From: a virus
Direction: 5' to 3' (one strand)
Virus record (IMG/VR): IMGVR_UViG_3300021963_000669
Coordinates: 1-23,373 of that record
DNA length: 23,373 bases
The position numbers were made by a program, and so were the translations under genes. Under the pieces are notes generated by a model, which saw only the letters and a program-made list of their open reading frames with translations, made no database searches and was not told the origin of the DNA. Shown here in pieces: positions 6,343-12,183 of this stretch (position 1 is its first letter; each line of letters begins with the position of its first letter).

Positions 6343-7090
6343 GATATTTCCCTTCAATTATTTTTGCAAAATTGCTTGGCTTCAAAATCCATTCAAGGTC
6401 AGCCACAAAAGCTCGCCCACCCTTATCGTTAACCCTACCCGTCAAAAATTTAGATTTGCCAACGTGCTGGAAGAATTCTTCCCACCAATTCAAAATGTCT
6501 AAAACAACAATATCCTTGTTTTCTGCCAACTCCGTTGCCACTTCCCGCCATCGTTGCCGTAGGTATCCAGCCCGTGTGTCATTCCAAACCTCAATTCTCC
6601 GCATGGTCGGCAAATGTTGGTGGTAAAGCGCAATGACGCTTTTATGGTCACAGCCGGGTAATTTTCTGGCATTTTCTGGCGGTGGTTCGCCGTCAGGCGG
6701 ACTAATACATATATTATGGTTATTGGTTATTGGTTCTTGGTTGTTGGTTAGCATAGGGGAGGCTATAGGGAGGCTATCACCCCCCTTTGCCCACCTCTTA
6801 GCCGCCCCACGCTTGCCAGCATCAGAAAAACCTTTGTAAACAATGATTTCTTGGTCACATCTCATGTGATGAAACCCATCTTCCTGTTGTACAAACATAT
6901 CAGCCAAAACATCTTGAACAACTGTTGTACTTGTCCGAAGTCGCTTGGCAACCCATGCAACATCCAAAGGTATGGGTTTTTCAGTGTCGTAATACATATC
7001 CAAAAGCCGCCGATATGCTAAATCTTCCTCATTGGATAAATGTGCTGTGGCGGCTCTGTAATCGCCAATATGGAATTGGTAGTAATGCAA
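6332..7090 (-). CDS. DUF1376 replication initiation protein
   Basis: A 252-aa protein. The N terminus (HYYQFHIGDYRAATAHLSN, then EDLAYRRLLDMYYDTEKPI) is the DUF1376 domain found in phage replication proteins that occupy the place of lambda O. A low-complexity Asn/Pro-rich linker at about 110-140 leads to a C-terminal domain (WNDTRAGYLRQRW, FLTGR, GRAFVADLEWILKPSNFAKI) resembling phage helicase-loader or DnaT-like tails. The start must be the TTG at 7090: it has GTGAGG 5 nt upstream and gives the family's usual first residues, and no ATG is available. It is the first large gene after the repressor, as expected for a replication operon. No phage helicase is visible, so the host DnaB is presumably recruited. 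Confidence 0.85.
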   Translation of the reverse strand: MHYYQFHIGDYRAATAHLSNEEDLAYRRLLDMYYDTEKPIPLDVAWVAKRLRTSTTVVQDVLADMFVQQEDGFHHMRCDQEIIVYKGFSDAGKRGAAKRWAKGGDSLPIASPMLTNNQEPITNNHNICISPPDGEPPPENARKLPGCDHKSVIALYHQHLPTMRRIEVWNDTRAGYLRQRWREVATELAENKDIVVLDILNWWEEFFQHVGKSKFLTGRVNDKGGRAFVADLEWILKPSNFAKIIEGKYHGT

Positions 7091-7113
7091 ATTAACCTCA
7101 CTTCATTGGTCAT

Positions 7114-7174
7114 CTTCACGGAAGAAACAACAGCAGGACGGTGAAGAATCGTCTTTTCAGGAGCTACCCTAGCT
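7114..7174 (-). promoter_or_regulatory. Leader hairpins between repressor and replication genes
   Basis: The 101-bp gap at 7091-7191 has two inverted repeats: CTTCAC/GTGAAG (7114-7119/7141-7146, 21-nt loop) and AGCTA/TAGCT (7162-7166/7170-7174, 3-nt loop). No U-tract follows either, so they are not obvious terminators. They could be an antitermination or RNA-processing site in the leftward transcript. No boxA-like element stands out. Confidence 0.3.
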
Positions 7175-7191
7175 GTGCCTCAAATTGTGCC

Positions 7192-7344
7192 TTAAAACCA
7201 CTCAGGCTTCAAGACTTTTAACTGCCAAAATCTTGCATCAGGAACGTCATCACCCCATTGAGAAATCGCTGATTGCGTGATTCCCAAAAGCTCTGCCAGC
7301 TTTACCTGTGACCCTGCTAAACGTATTGCTTCAAGAGTTTTCAT
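7192..7344 (-). CDS. Cro-like HTH repressor
   Basis: A 50-aa Cro/YdaS-type regulator with a single helix-turn-helix at about residues 12-31 (QVKLAELLGITQSAISQWG) and a short C-terminal tail (FWQLKVLKPEWF), the usual Cro length. It most likely binds the ATTAGTTGGCTAAT-type operators in and around its own promoter and the two rightward promoters. I start it at ATG 7344, not the upstream TTG at 7380, because 7380-7375 reads as the -35 hexamer and 7357-7352 as the -10. The ATG then lies exactly where transcription should begin, giving a leaderless mRNA, as lambda cI has from PRM. No second, CI-like repressor with a peptidase domain is in this window. Operator binding is inferred, not shown. Confidence 0.85.
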   Translation of the reverse strand: MKTLEAIRLAGSQVKLAELLGITQSAISQWGDDVPDARFWQLKVLKPEWF

Positions 7345-7351
7345 GCGTGCA

Positions 7352-7380
7352 AGTATAAGCTGACTACATATATTTTGCAA
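7352..7380 (-). promoter_or_regulatory. Leftward promoter for repressor and replication operon
   Basis: On the minus strand TTGCAA (7380-7375), 17 bp, then TATACT (7357-7352). The expected start site coincides with the repressor's ATG at 7344, so the transcript should be leaderless. A degenerate operator (10 of 14 matches, 7355-7368) overlaps the -10, and the best operator (7385-7398) lies just upstream of the -35, which points to autoregulation. Confidence 0.65.
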
Positions 7381-7384
7381 GCCG

Positions 7385-7492
7385 ATTAGTTGGCTAATAC
7401 TTTTATTTGCTGAATTATTATTTGGCTAATACCCCTGTTTGTTGAGTTAGCTAATACCCTTGCATTTGCGTAGGGTATATTAGTTGGCTTAT
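7385..7492. promoter_or_regulatory. Operator cluster, ATTAGTTGGCTAAT and variants
   Basis: Four copies of a 14-bp partly palindromic site lie in the same orientation. 7385-7398 is the best form (ATTAG-TTGG-CTAAT), 7417-7430 has one change, 7442-7455 three changes, and 7479-7492 one change. Spacings between starts are 32, 25 and 37 bp. A fifth weaker site faces left at 7355-7368. The rightmost overlaps the -10 of the amidoligase promoter. The dyad fits a dimer of the adjacent Cro-like protein. Binding is inferred from position and symmetry. Confidence 0.7.
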
Positions 7493-7497
7493 ACTGC
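7449..7497 (+). repeat. 49-bp promoter-operator repeat, copy 1
   Basis: This copy matches 9032-9080 at 44 of 49 positions, with the last 32 bp identical. It contains an ACCCT/AGGGT inverted repeat, the -35 and -10 hexamers and an operator. Outside the repeat the two loci differ, so it was duplicated or maintained as a regulatory cassette. Confidence 0.9.
7466..7495 (+). promoter_or_regulatory. Rightward early promoter for the amidoligase operon
   Basis: TTGCGT (7466-7471), an 18-bp spacer and TATACT (7490-7495), giving a leader of about 35 nt before the amidoligase ATG. The operator at 7479-7492 covers the spacer and half of the -10, so bound repressor would block polymerase. The same hexamers and spacing recur before DUF932. 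Confidence 0.75.
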
Positions 7498-7538
7498 ACA
7501 CATACCGAAACAAACCAACCAATTAAAAAGGATTGAAA

Positions 7539-8348
7539 ATGAACAGAGCATTTGGAATTGAAATTGAAGCAACTGGTTTGAGCATGAGCCGTGTTGTTGA
7601 AGTATTGACCGCTGTGGGCATCCGTGCCGCTGTTGATGGTTACAACCACACTACCAAAACTTATTGGAAAGTGGTCAGTGATGCAAGTTTAGTTGGCGCA
7701 AATGCTTTTGAGTTGGTCAGCCCAATATTGCAAGGCGAAAACGGCTTGATGCAAGTTGCCCTTGTTGCCCATGCGCTTGAAACCGCTGGTGCAAAAGTCA
7801 ACGGAAGTTGTGGTTTCCATGTACACATTGACGGACGCGATTTGACAACTGACCAGTTGAAGCGCGTTTGCAAAATGTGGTTGAAATACGAAAACTGCTT
7901 TGATGCTGTGGTCGGTGCAAGCCGTAGAAATAACCGTTTTTGCAAAGGCATCCGTAGCAAGTTTCAAAGCCTTGAGCAAGGCTTCAAAGCCATTGACAAG
8001 GCAACCAATTTGAACGGCATTATCCAAGCCGTGAACGGTGATGGCAACGGATACACCAGCCGTTACCACAAGCTGAACCTTGAATCCATGTTACGCCACG
8101 GCACTGTGGAATTTAGACAGCATGGTGGCACTGTGACAGGTGAAAAAATGACAAGCTGGATTAAGTTGGTGATGGGTTTTGTGACTTGCGCCATGACCGC
8201 CAAAGCAATCCGCGCTACTGGCGATGGCAAGTTTGCCAACCTGTTGGACGTTTGCCCTGATGCCGCGACCCGCAAGTTTTTTGTGAGCCGCAAAGCAAAG
8301 TTTGCCGATGCAGACCGCGCAAATGGACGCACCCCGATTGCCGCATAA
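7539..8348 (+). CDS. Amidoligase (COOH-NH2 ligase family)
   Basis: A 269-aa member of the Amidoligase_2 family (glutamine-synthetase-like COOH-NH2 ligases). Visible motifs in order: FGIEIE (5-10), WKVVSDASL (43-51) with FELVSPILQGE (57-67), CGFHVHID (91-98), RYHKLNLES (175-183) and TVEFRQHGG (189-197). These supply the Glu, His and Arg residues expected to bind ATP-Mg. The family is predicted to join an amino group to a carboxylate and so make amides or peptide tags; known phage substrates are lacking. ATG 7539 has AAAAGGA 6 nt upstream. It heads an operon with a 79-aa unknown and a cyclotransferase-like enzyme that could undo gamma-glutamyl bonds, and is the first gene behind the repressed early promoter. 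Alternative roles include cell-wall or nucleotide-linked modification. Confidence 0.92.
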   Translation: MNRAFGIEIEATGLSMSRVVEVLTAVGIRAAVDGYNHTTKTYWKVVSDASLVGANAFELVSPILQGENGLMQVALVAHALETAGAKVNGSCGFHVHIDGRDLTTDQLKRVCKMWLKYENCFDAVVGASRRNNRFCKGIRSKFQSLEQGFKAIDKATNLNGIIQAVNGDGNGYTSRYHKLNLESMLRHGTVEFRQHGGTVTGEKMTSWIKLVMGFVTCAMTAKAIRATGDGKFANLLDVCPDAATRKFFVSRKAKFADADRANGRTPIAA

Positions 8349-8358
8349 GGAAATGACC

Positions 8359-8598
8359 ATGACATATTTAGCAATGATGACTGATGGTGCGATTTATGCA
8401 GGACGCACCTGTACCGAAGTTGTGACCCGAATGCGTGAGGCTGGACTGTTTACTGCTGGCAAAAGTGACATGGAATATATGTTGTTTGTCAGCCACCGCG
8501 CCAAGTTTTTAAGTGATGTACCTGTGCGTTATGACACCGCTGAGAATTTTTTGCATGATTTGCAAGCCACCAAACTTTTGATATTGAAAGCACTGTAA
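8359..8598 (+). CDS. 79-aa unknown protein between amidoligase and cyclotransferase
   Basis: Not recognised. A 79-aa alpha/beta-looking protein starting MTYLAMMTDGAIYAGRTCTE, with a hydrophobic, strand-like start and a C-terminal helix ending KLLILKAL. I chose ATG 8359 because AAGGAA lies 6 nt upstream; ATG 8353 would leave no spacing. The downstream gene starts in its stop codon (TAATG), so the two are translationally coupled. Being sandwiched between two enzymes of opposite predicted chemistry makes it a candidate substrate, carrier or adaptor of the module. Nothing in the sequence proves this; it lacks a GG or Cys carrier C terminus. Confidence 0.7.
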   Translation: MTYLAMMTDGAIYAGRTCTEVVTRMREAGLFTAGKSDMEYMLFVSHRAKFLSDVPVRYDTAENFLHDLQATKLLILKAL

Positions 8599-9056
8599 TG
8601 AAAACGAATCGTATTTATGCCGCTTATGGAAGCAATTTGAATCATGAGCAAATGTTGCGTAGATGTCCTAAAGCCAAGTTCATAGGAATTGGCGAGCTTC
8701 ACAATTACCGATTAGTTTTCCGTGGAGTTGCTGACATTGAATATTCACATGGTTCAAAAGTCATGATTGGGCTGTGGAGTGTGTCAAATGATTGTGTTGA
8801 TGCACTGGATAGGTATGAGGGTTATCCAAGCCTCTATGGTCGCAATAACGTGCGAATTTATCGTGGTGCTGGCAAACACACTGAAGCTTTTATTTACTTC
8901 ATGAATTGTCAAGATTATCGCCCACCACAAGCACATTACTTGAAATCTATTGCTGATGGATATGAGGATTGCAACCTGTCTTTGACCCCACTCAAAGACG
9001 CGCTGGAATGGACATTTGAACAATATGAATCAGCTAATAACCCTGAGCTTGCGTAG
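8598..9056 (+). CDS. Gamma-glutamylcyclotransferase-like (AIG2/GGCT) protein
   Basis: 152 aa with the BtrG/GGCT fold motifs: YGSNL at 10-14 (substrate loop) and DRYEGYP at 71-77, whose E74 aligns with the catalytic Glu that protonates the gamma-glutamyl amine. Family enzymes release 5-oxoproline from gamma-glutamyl peptides or amines, for example removing a protecting group in butirosin synthesis. Pairing of amidoligase-type ligases with GGCT proteins is a known genomic theme, thought to be a make-and-trim pair for gamma-glutamyl linkages. It starts in the previous stop (TAATG). Its last codons overlap the promoter-operator repeat for the next gene, so the coding and regulatory sequence are shared at 9032-9056. 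Confidence 0.88.
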   Translation: MKTNRIYAAYGSNLNHEQMLRRCPKAKFIGIGELHNYRLVFRGVADIEYSHGSKVMIGLWSVSNDCVDALDRYEGYPSLYGRNNVRIYRGAGKHTEAFIYFMNCQDYRPPQAHYLKSIADGYEDCNLSLTPLKDALEWTFEQYESANNPELA

Positions 9057-9080
9057 GGTATATTAGTTGGCTTATACTGC
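9032..9080 (+). repeat. 49-bp promoter-operator repeat, copy 2
   Basis: Second copy of the sequence at 7449-7497. Its first 25 bp code for the end of the cyclotransferase-like protein, yet 5 mismatches are all confined to positions 9-17 and the last 32 bp are identical. The identity thus spans coding and non-coding sequence, and selection on promoter function is the simplest explanation. Confidence 0.9.
9049..9078 (+). promoter_or_regulatory. Operator-controlled promoter for the DUF932 operon
   Basis: TTGCGT (9049-9054), 18 bp, TATACT (9073-9078), identical to the amidoligase promoter. An operator variant (9062-9075, 13 of 14 matches) covers the -10, and a weaker half-match lies at 9025-9038. 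A short GT run (9080-9090) follows the start region. Expected leader is about 30 nt. Confidence 0.75.
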
Positions 9081-9116
9081 GTGTGTGTGTGAAACTTAAA
9101 TTTAAAGGAATTAAAA

Positions 9117-10085
9117 ATGGCTCACTTGATAGAACAAAATGTGATTACAGGCAAAGCAGAAATTGCTTATGCAAATGCAATGCCTTGGCATGGACTTGGT
9201 CAACAACTGACCCAAGACGCACCCATTGAAGTTTGGCAACAAGAGGCTGGTTTAAATTGGCACGCAAATGTTGCACCAGTGCAATTTCAGCCAACACTTA
9301 ATGCAAACCTTGTAACAATGCCAAACAAACTTGTGATTTACCGCAATGACACTTTTGCGCCGTTGGGTGTAGTAACCAATAGATACAACATTCACCAGCC
9401 GTCAGAGGTGCTTGAATTCTTTAACACGCTTGTGCAATCCGCTGGCTTTACTCTTGAGGTTGCTGGCGCAATCAAAGGCGGCAAAAGAATCTGGGCGTTG
9501 GCAAATGTAAACCGCGAGTCAGTGGTTTTGCAAGATGATGCTGTGCGCGGATATTTGCTGTTGTCTACGAGCTTTGATGGCACTGCCGCCACGATTGGAC
9601 AATTCACCAGCATCAGGGTTGTGTGCAATAACACGTTGTCTGCCGCCGACCAAGAATCTGCACCAAGCCGAGTAATTTTGACGCATGGTTCAACTTTTGA
9701 CCAAAGCCTGATGCGTGACCGTTTGGGCTTAGTTGTCAGCGGGTTTGACGGCATGATGGACAAATACCGAAAATTTGCCCGGCAAGGAATATCCAGTGAG
9801 TACGCCAATGAATTTGTGAATACTTTATTCCCTGCGGCATACAACCACCAGACCAACACATTCAAAGAGTCTCGCGGATTTAAGCGGGTTTTAGAATTAT
9901 TTGGTGGCGCGGGTATGGGCGCGAATAATTATGGCGTTTACGGCACGAAATGGGGCTTGCTGAACGCTGTTACCCAGTATATCGACCATGAGCGTGGACA
10001 CAATGTTGATACACGCATGAATAACGCATGGTTTGGCAATGGCAACCGCATGAAGTCACAAGCTGAAGAAATGTTGCTTGCTTAA
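9117..10085 (+). CDS. DUF932 (phage/plasmid-type) protein
   Basis: A 322-aa member of the DUF932 family, widespread in phages and plasmids. The N terminus with AMPWHGLGQQL (about 21-31), the IYRNDTFAPLGVVTNRYNIHQPSEVLEF region (two segments, about 74-101) and the VVCNNTLSAA stretch (about 168-177) are typical. The biochemical function is unknown; an early, highly expressed DNA-metabolism or host-takeover role has been suggested for relatives. AAAGGA lies 7 nt before the ATG. It has its own copy of the early promoter and is followed by a hairpin that may end most transcripts, so it forms an almost independent unit under the same repressor. Confidence 0.85.
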   Translation: MAHLIEQNVITGKAEIAYANAMPWHGLGQQLTQDAPIEVWQQEAGLNWHANVAPVQFQPTLNANLVTMPNKLVIYRNDTFAPLGVVTNRYNIHQPSEVLEFFNTLVQSAGFTLEVAGAIKGGKRIWALANVNRESVVLQDDAVRGYLLLSTSFDGTAATIGQFTSIRVVCNNTLSAADQESAPSRVILTHGSTFDQSLMRDRLGLVVSGFDGMMDKYRKFARQGISSEYANEFVNTLFPAAYNHQTNTFKESRGFKRVLELFGGAGMGANNYGVYGTKWGLLNAVTQYIDHERGHNVDTRMNNAWFGNGNRMKSQAEEMLLA

Positions 10086-10092
10086 TTTAATC

Positions 10093-10106
10093 GCCCCTAC
10101 GGGGGC
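10093..10106 (+). terminator. GC-rich hairpin after DUF932, probable partial terminator
   Basis: GCCCC (10093-10097), UACG tetraloop, GGGGC (10102-10106). C(UACG)G is an exceptionally stable UNCG-type loop. The following AUUUGUC is a weak U-tract, so termination is probably partial; the genes downstream have no other visible promoter. Confidence 0.55.
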
Positions 10107-10126
10107 ATTTGTCAAAAGGTTTACAA

Positions 10127-10219
10127 ATGAAAATTACAGAACTTTTCCAAGCAACAGCAGTTGGCCTGATTTTGTCAGTGCCGTTTCTGATTGAAATTGC
10201 TAAGGAGTTGCTGAAATGA
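10127..10219 (+). CDS. 30-aa membrane peptide
   Basis: A short ORF beginning MKITELFQATAVGL with one hydrophobic helix (about residues 9-23) and a charged C terminus (EIAKELLK). AAAAGG lies 7 nt before ATG 10127, and its stop overlaps the next start as ATGA (10216-10219), which supports translation. Function unknown. It is one of three tiny single-helix proteins in this operon. Confidence 0.6.
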   Translation: MKITELFQATAVGLILSVPFLIEIAKELLK

Positions 10220-10431
10220 ACAACCCACCAGCATTTCCAACAGGCATTTTTACTGATGACAAAGGCAGGATTATTGGTGGTAGTAATGGCATGACTTTGC
10301 GTGATTACTTTGCGGCAAAAGCTATGCAAGGGTTGGTATCAATAGATGATTTAGACATGACGCCAAGTGATTACGCACGTTGGGCATATCAACAAGCAGA
10401 CGCAATGCTTGCCGAAAGGGAAAAAGCATGA
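10216..10431 (+). CDS. Conserved small phage protein (MTLRDYFAAKAMQ type)
   Basis: 71 aa. The motif GMTLRDYFAAKAMQGL (about residues 25-40) and an ending with ADAMLAEREK are very common in unnamed early proteins of proteobacterial phages, usually preceded by a Pro-rich NNPPAFP start as here. No function is assigned. Coupled by ATGA to both neighbours. Confidence 0.8.
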   Translation: MNNPPAFPTGIFTDDKGRIIGGSNGMTLRDYFAAKAMQGLVSIDDLDMTPSDYARWAYQQADAMLAEREKA

Positions 10432-10604
10432 CTTGGATAATTACCCTCAAATATCAAAATGATGGCGATATGCGCGACCGTGCCACTATTGAACAAAGAA
10501 TCACCGATGAAATTGTTGAAAATTCATACTTTGACGTTTTGACTTGGCAATTTGAACGCATGGTAGATGAAATGAAACAACAATTGCAGGAGAAAAAAAT
10601 ATGA
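10428..10604 (+). CDS. Small hypothetical early protein
   Basis: 58 aa, start ATG 10428 overlapping the previous stop (ATGA). The N-terminal strand-like stretch (MTWIITLKYQ) is followed by a charged, probably helical part ending KQQLQEKKI. No recognised family. Both ends overlap neighbours, which supports that it is a real gene of the early operon. Confidence 0.65.
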   Translation: MTWIITLKYQNDGDMRDRATIEQRITDEIVENSYFDVLTWQFERMVDEMKQQLQEKKI

Positions 10605-10861
10605 CCTGTTTTTTTACACATCAGCTTTCCAGTGGCGCAGATGTCACAGTTGTTTACAACTTTGTCGATGAGGATGAAGATGTCGGTTTGAACGCCGAAT
10701 TTGAGATTCAAGTTTTTCAAGATGGATTGGAGGTCACAAATGACATTAGCCAAAAAGACACCGCGCAAATTGAAACCGAAATTGCACATCGTTGGCGAAA
10801 ACATTGCGAAGACGAACGCCGTGAAGCCGACATATCTCGATGGGAAAGCCAGCTTGACTAG
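10601..10861 (+). CDS. Small acidic hypothetical protein
   Basis: 86 aa, with an acidic beginning (FVDEDEDVGLNAEFEIQV, about 22-39) and a charged helical end (HCEDERREADISRWE). The ATG at 10601 is coupled to the previous stop (ATGA). Its last 122 bp are also read in another frame by the following gene. Function unknown; the acidic composition allows a DNA-mimic idea, but nothing further supports it. Confidence 0.65.
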   Translation: MTCFFTHQLSSGADVTVVYNFVDEDEDVGLNAEFEIQVFQDGLEVTNDISQKDTAQIETEIAHRWRKHCEDERREADISRWESQLD

Positions 10862-11054
10862 CTTGCCCTACACCACGCGCACTGGTCTACGGATTGGTGC
10901 GTACTACACACCGCCGCAAAAAGCGGTCATGAGCCGCGATGAAGAATTCTGGCAGGGCATTTTGCTTGACATCAAACCCAAGTCAAATTTGCCTATGTTT
11001 GTTTACATCATCGGATTGATATTCTTAATTAAAAATTTGATGGGATTGAAATGA
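10740..11054 (+). CDS. Basic protein with C-terminal membrane segment
   Basis: 104 aa, start ATG 10740 with a strong GGAGG 6 nt upstream; an in-frame ATG at 10701 lacks such a site. The N terminus is very basic (AKKTPRKLKPKLH). The middle has RIGAYYTPPQKAVMSRDEEFW (split here as RIGAYYTPP and MSRDEEFW), a pattern I associate with unnamed phage proteins. The C terminus is hydrophobic (about 84-100). It overlaps the upstream gene by 122 bp in another frame, an unusually long overlap even here. Role unknown, possibly membrane-anchored. Confidence 0.65.
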   Translation: MTLAKKTPRKLKPKLHIVGENIAKTNAVKPTYLDGKASLTSLPYTTRTGLRIGAYYTPPQKAVMSRDEEFWQGILLDIKPKSNLPMFVYIIGLIFLIKNLMGLK

Positions 11055-11263
11055 CAGTTGATGAAATGGTAAGTGAAGCTGAAAAACTTTCACGCGAAAA
11101 ATACCCTGATGATTCAACATCTAGGCTTGCATTTAAATGCGGAATGCTTCAGGGCTATTTGACCCGCATGGATGCAGAAATTGAAACGCTGAAATTACTT
11201 CAAAAAGTTGATGAAGAAGAAATTTTGAACTTACAACGTGAACTAATTGAAAAGGATAATTGA
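11051..11263 (+). CDS. Small coiled-coil-like hypothetical protein
   Basis: 70 aa, start coupled to the previous stop (ATGA). The second half (AEIETLKLLQKVDEEEILNL) has heptad-like hydrophobic spacing and is strongly charged, suggesting a coiled coil. The first half has a conserved-looking FKCGMLQGYL segment. It directly precedes the ERF gene with one base between stop and start. No assigned function. Confidence 0.65.
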   Translation: MTVDEMVSEAEKLSREKYPDDSTSRLAFKCGMLQGYLTRMDAEIETLKLLQKVDEEEILNLQRELIEKDN

Positions 11264-11264
11264 A

Positions 11265-11882
11265 ATGCAAAAAGTATCAGCCGCGCTGGTTAAGGCGCAA
11301 AAAGCATTTGGCAAAGCACTTAAATCCAGCACCAACCCGCATTTCCGGTCAAAGTATGCTGATCTGTCTGCTTGCGTTGAAGCAGTCATTGACGCACTTA
11401 ACGACAATGGCATTGCCTTGATGCAACAGTTCCACGAATGCGATAAAGGCGTGATTGTAGAAACGCTGTTTATTCATGAGTCAGGCGAACAACTTAGCGG
11501 AGGTCGTTTGTTTGTGCCAGCAGTCAAGTTGGATGCTCAAGGCATTGGCAGTTGCGCGACTTATGCCCGTAGATATTCGCTGTTAGCCGCCACAGGGCTT
11601 GCGCCAGAAGATGACGATGGCAATGCCGCTAGCAAGTCAGTGCCAAAAATATCAGCAACACAAGGCGCATGGGATGGGTTGAAACCTGACCGCCAAGCTG
11701 TTGTGCAAGACGTACTGGATGCCATTTTGGAACGAGTGGCGGCAGACGATATGCACGGTGCTTATGAACAATACACAGGCATTGAAGATGGTGATGAAAA
11801 AATTGCGTTGTGGTCAAAATTGGACAGCAAAGTCCGCAGTGCAATAAAAAAGCAAGCTGAATTAGCAAAGGAAAATAAATAA
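11265..11882 (+). CDS. ERF-family single-strand annealing protein
   Basis: 205 aa, the usual ERF length. The N-terminal core (KAQKAFGKALKSSTNPHF, residues 10-27, then FRSKYADLSACVEAV) and GIGSCATYARRYSLLAATGL followed by an acidic EDDDGN segment are diagnostic of ERF. These Rad52-like recombinases form rings that anneal complementary single strands and can circularise or repair phage DNA. The C-terminal 60 residues are a variable tail. AAGGA lies 8 nt before ATG 11265. The next gene carries an SSB-type tail and overlaps its end, forming an annealing module; NinB on the opposite strand is a likely partner. Confidence 0.9.
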   Translation: MQKVSAALVKAQKAFGKALKSSTNPHFRSKYADLSACVEAVIDALNDNGIALMQQFHECDKGVIVETLFIHESGEQLSGGRLFVPAVKLDAQGIGSCATYARRYSLLAATGLAPEDDDGNAASKSVPKISATQGAWDGLKPDRQAVVQDVLDAILERVAADDMHGAYEQYTGIEDGDEKIALWSKLDSKVRSAIKKQAELAKENK

Positions 11883-12133
11883 TGGCATACAAAGAAGTCA
11901 CCGCCGTCATGGGCGAATACGTCAACGCGCAAGGCGAGACAAAGAAAAAGTACCAGAAAATTGGTGCAATCATTGAAAGCAAGCATGGCCCGATGTTGAA
12001 GCTGGATGTCATCCCGCTGGAATGGAATGGGTACGCTTTTATCAATGAACCGTATGACAAAGAAAAGCCCAAGTCTGAACCACGACCCGGTCGCCGTGCC
12101 GAATCCATGCCTGATGACGATATTCCTTTTTGA
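11882..12133 (+). CDS. Small ssDNA-binding-like protein with SSB-type acidic tail
   Basis: 83 aa. A short beta-rich body (about residues 1-55, with MGEYVNAQGETKKKYQKIG and GPMLKLDVIPLEWNGYAF) precedes a Pro/Arg/Lys linker and the terminal DDDIPF. DDDIPF matches the C-terminal peptide by which bacterial SSB recruits RecO, RecQ, PriA and others. The body is shorter than a full OB fold of about 110 aa, so this could be a minimal ssDNA binder or a decoy that only presents the tail. It overlaps the ERF stop by one base (TAATG). The tail is seen; DNA binding is inferred. Confidence 0.7.
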   Translation: MAYKEVTAVMGEYVNAQGETKKKYQKIGAIIESKHGPMLKLDVIPLEWNGYAFINEPYDKEKPKSEPRPGRRAESMPDDDIPF

Positions 12134-12183
12134 TTAACCCCGGCGCATAGGAAACTTGTAAGCCGCCTTTTTGAAAGATTGAT

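Noticed and set aside
9392-9865. 157-codon open frame antisense to DUF932
   Set aside because: Opposes a clear family member, has no promoter or ribosome site, and its composition is typical of reverse-frame noise.
12134-12183. Possible terminator (GGCG...CGCC then TTTTT) after the SSB-tailed gene
   Set aside because: Only a 4-bp stem with a very long loop; the U-run is probably accidental.
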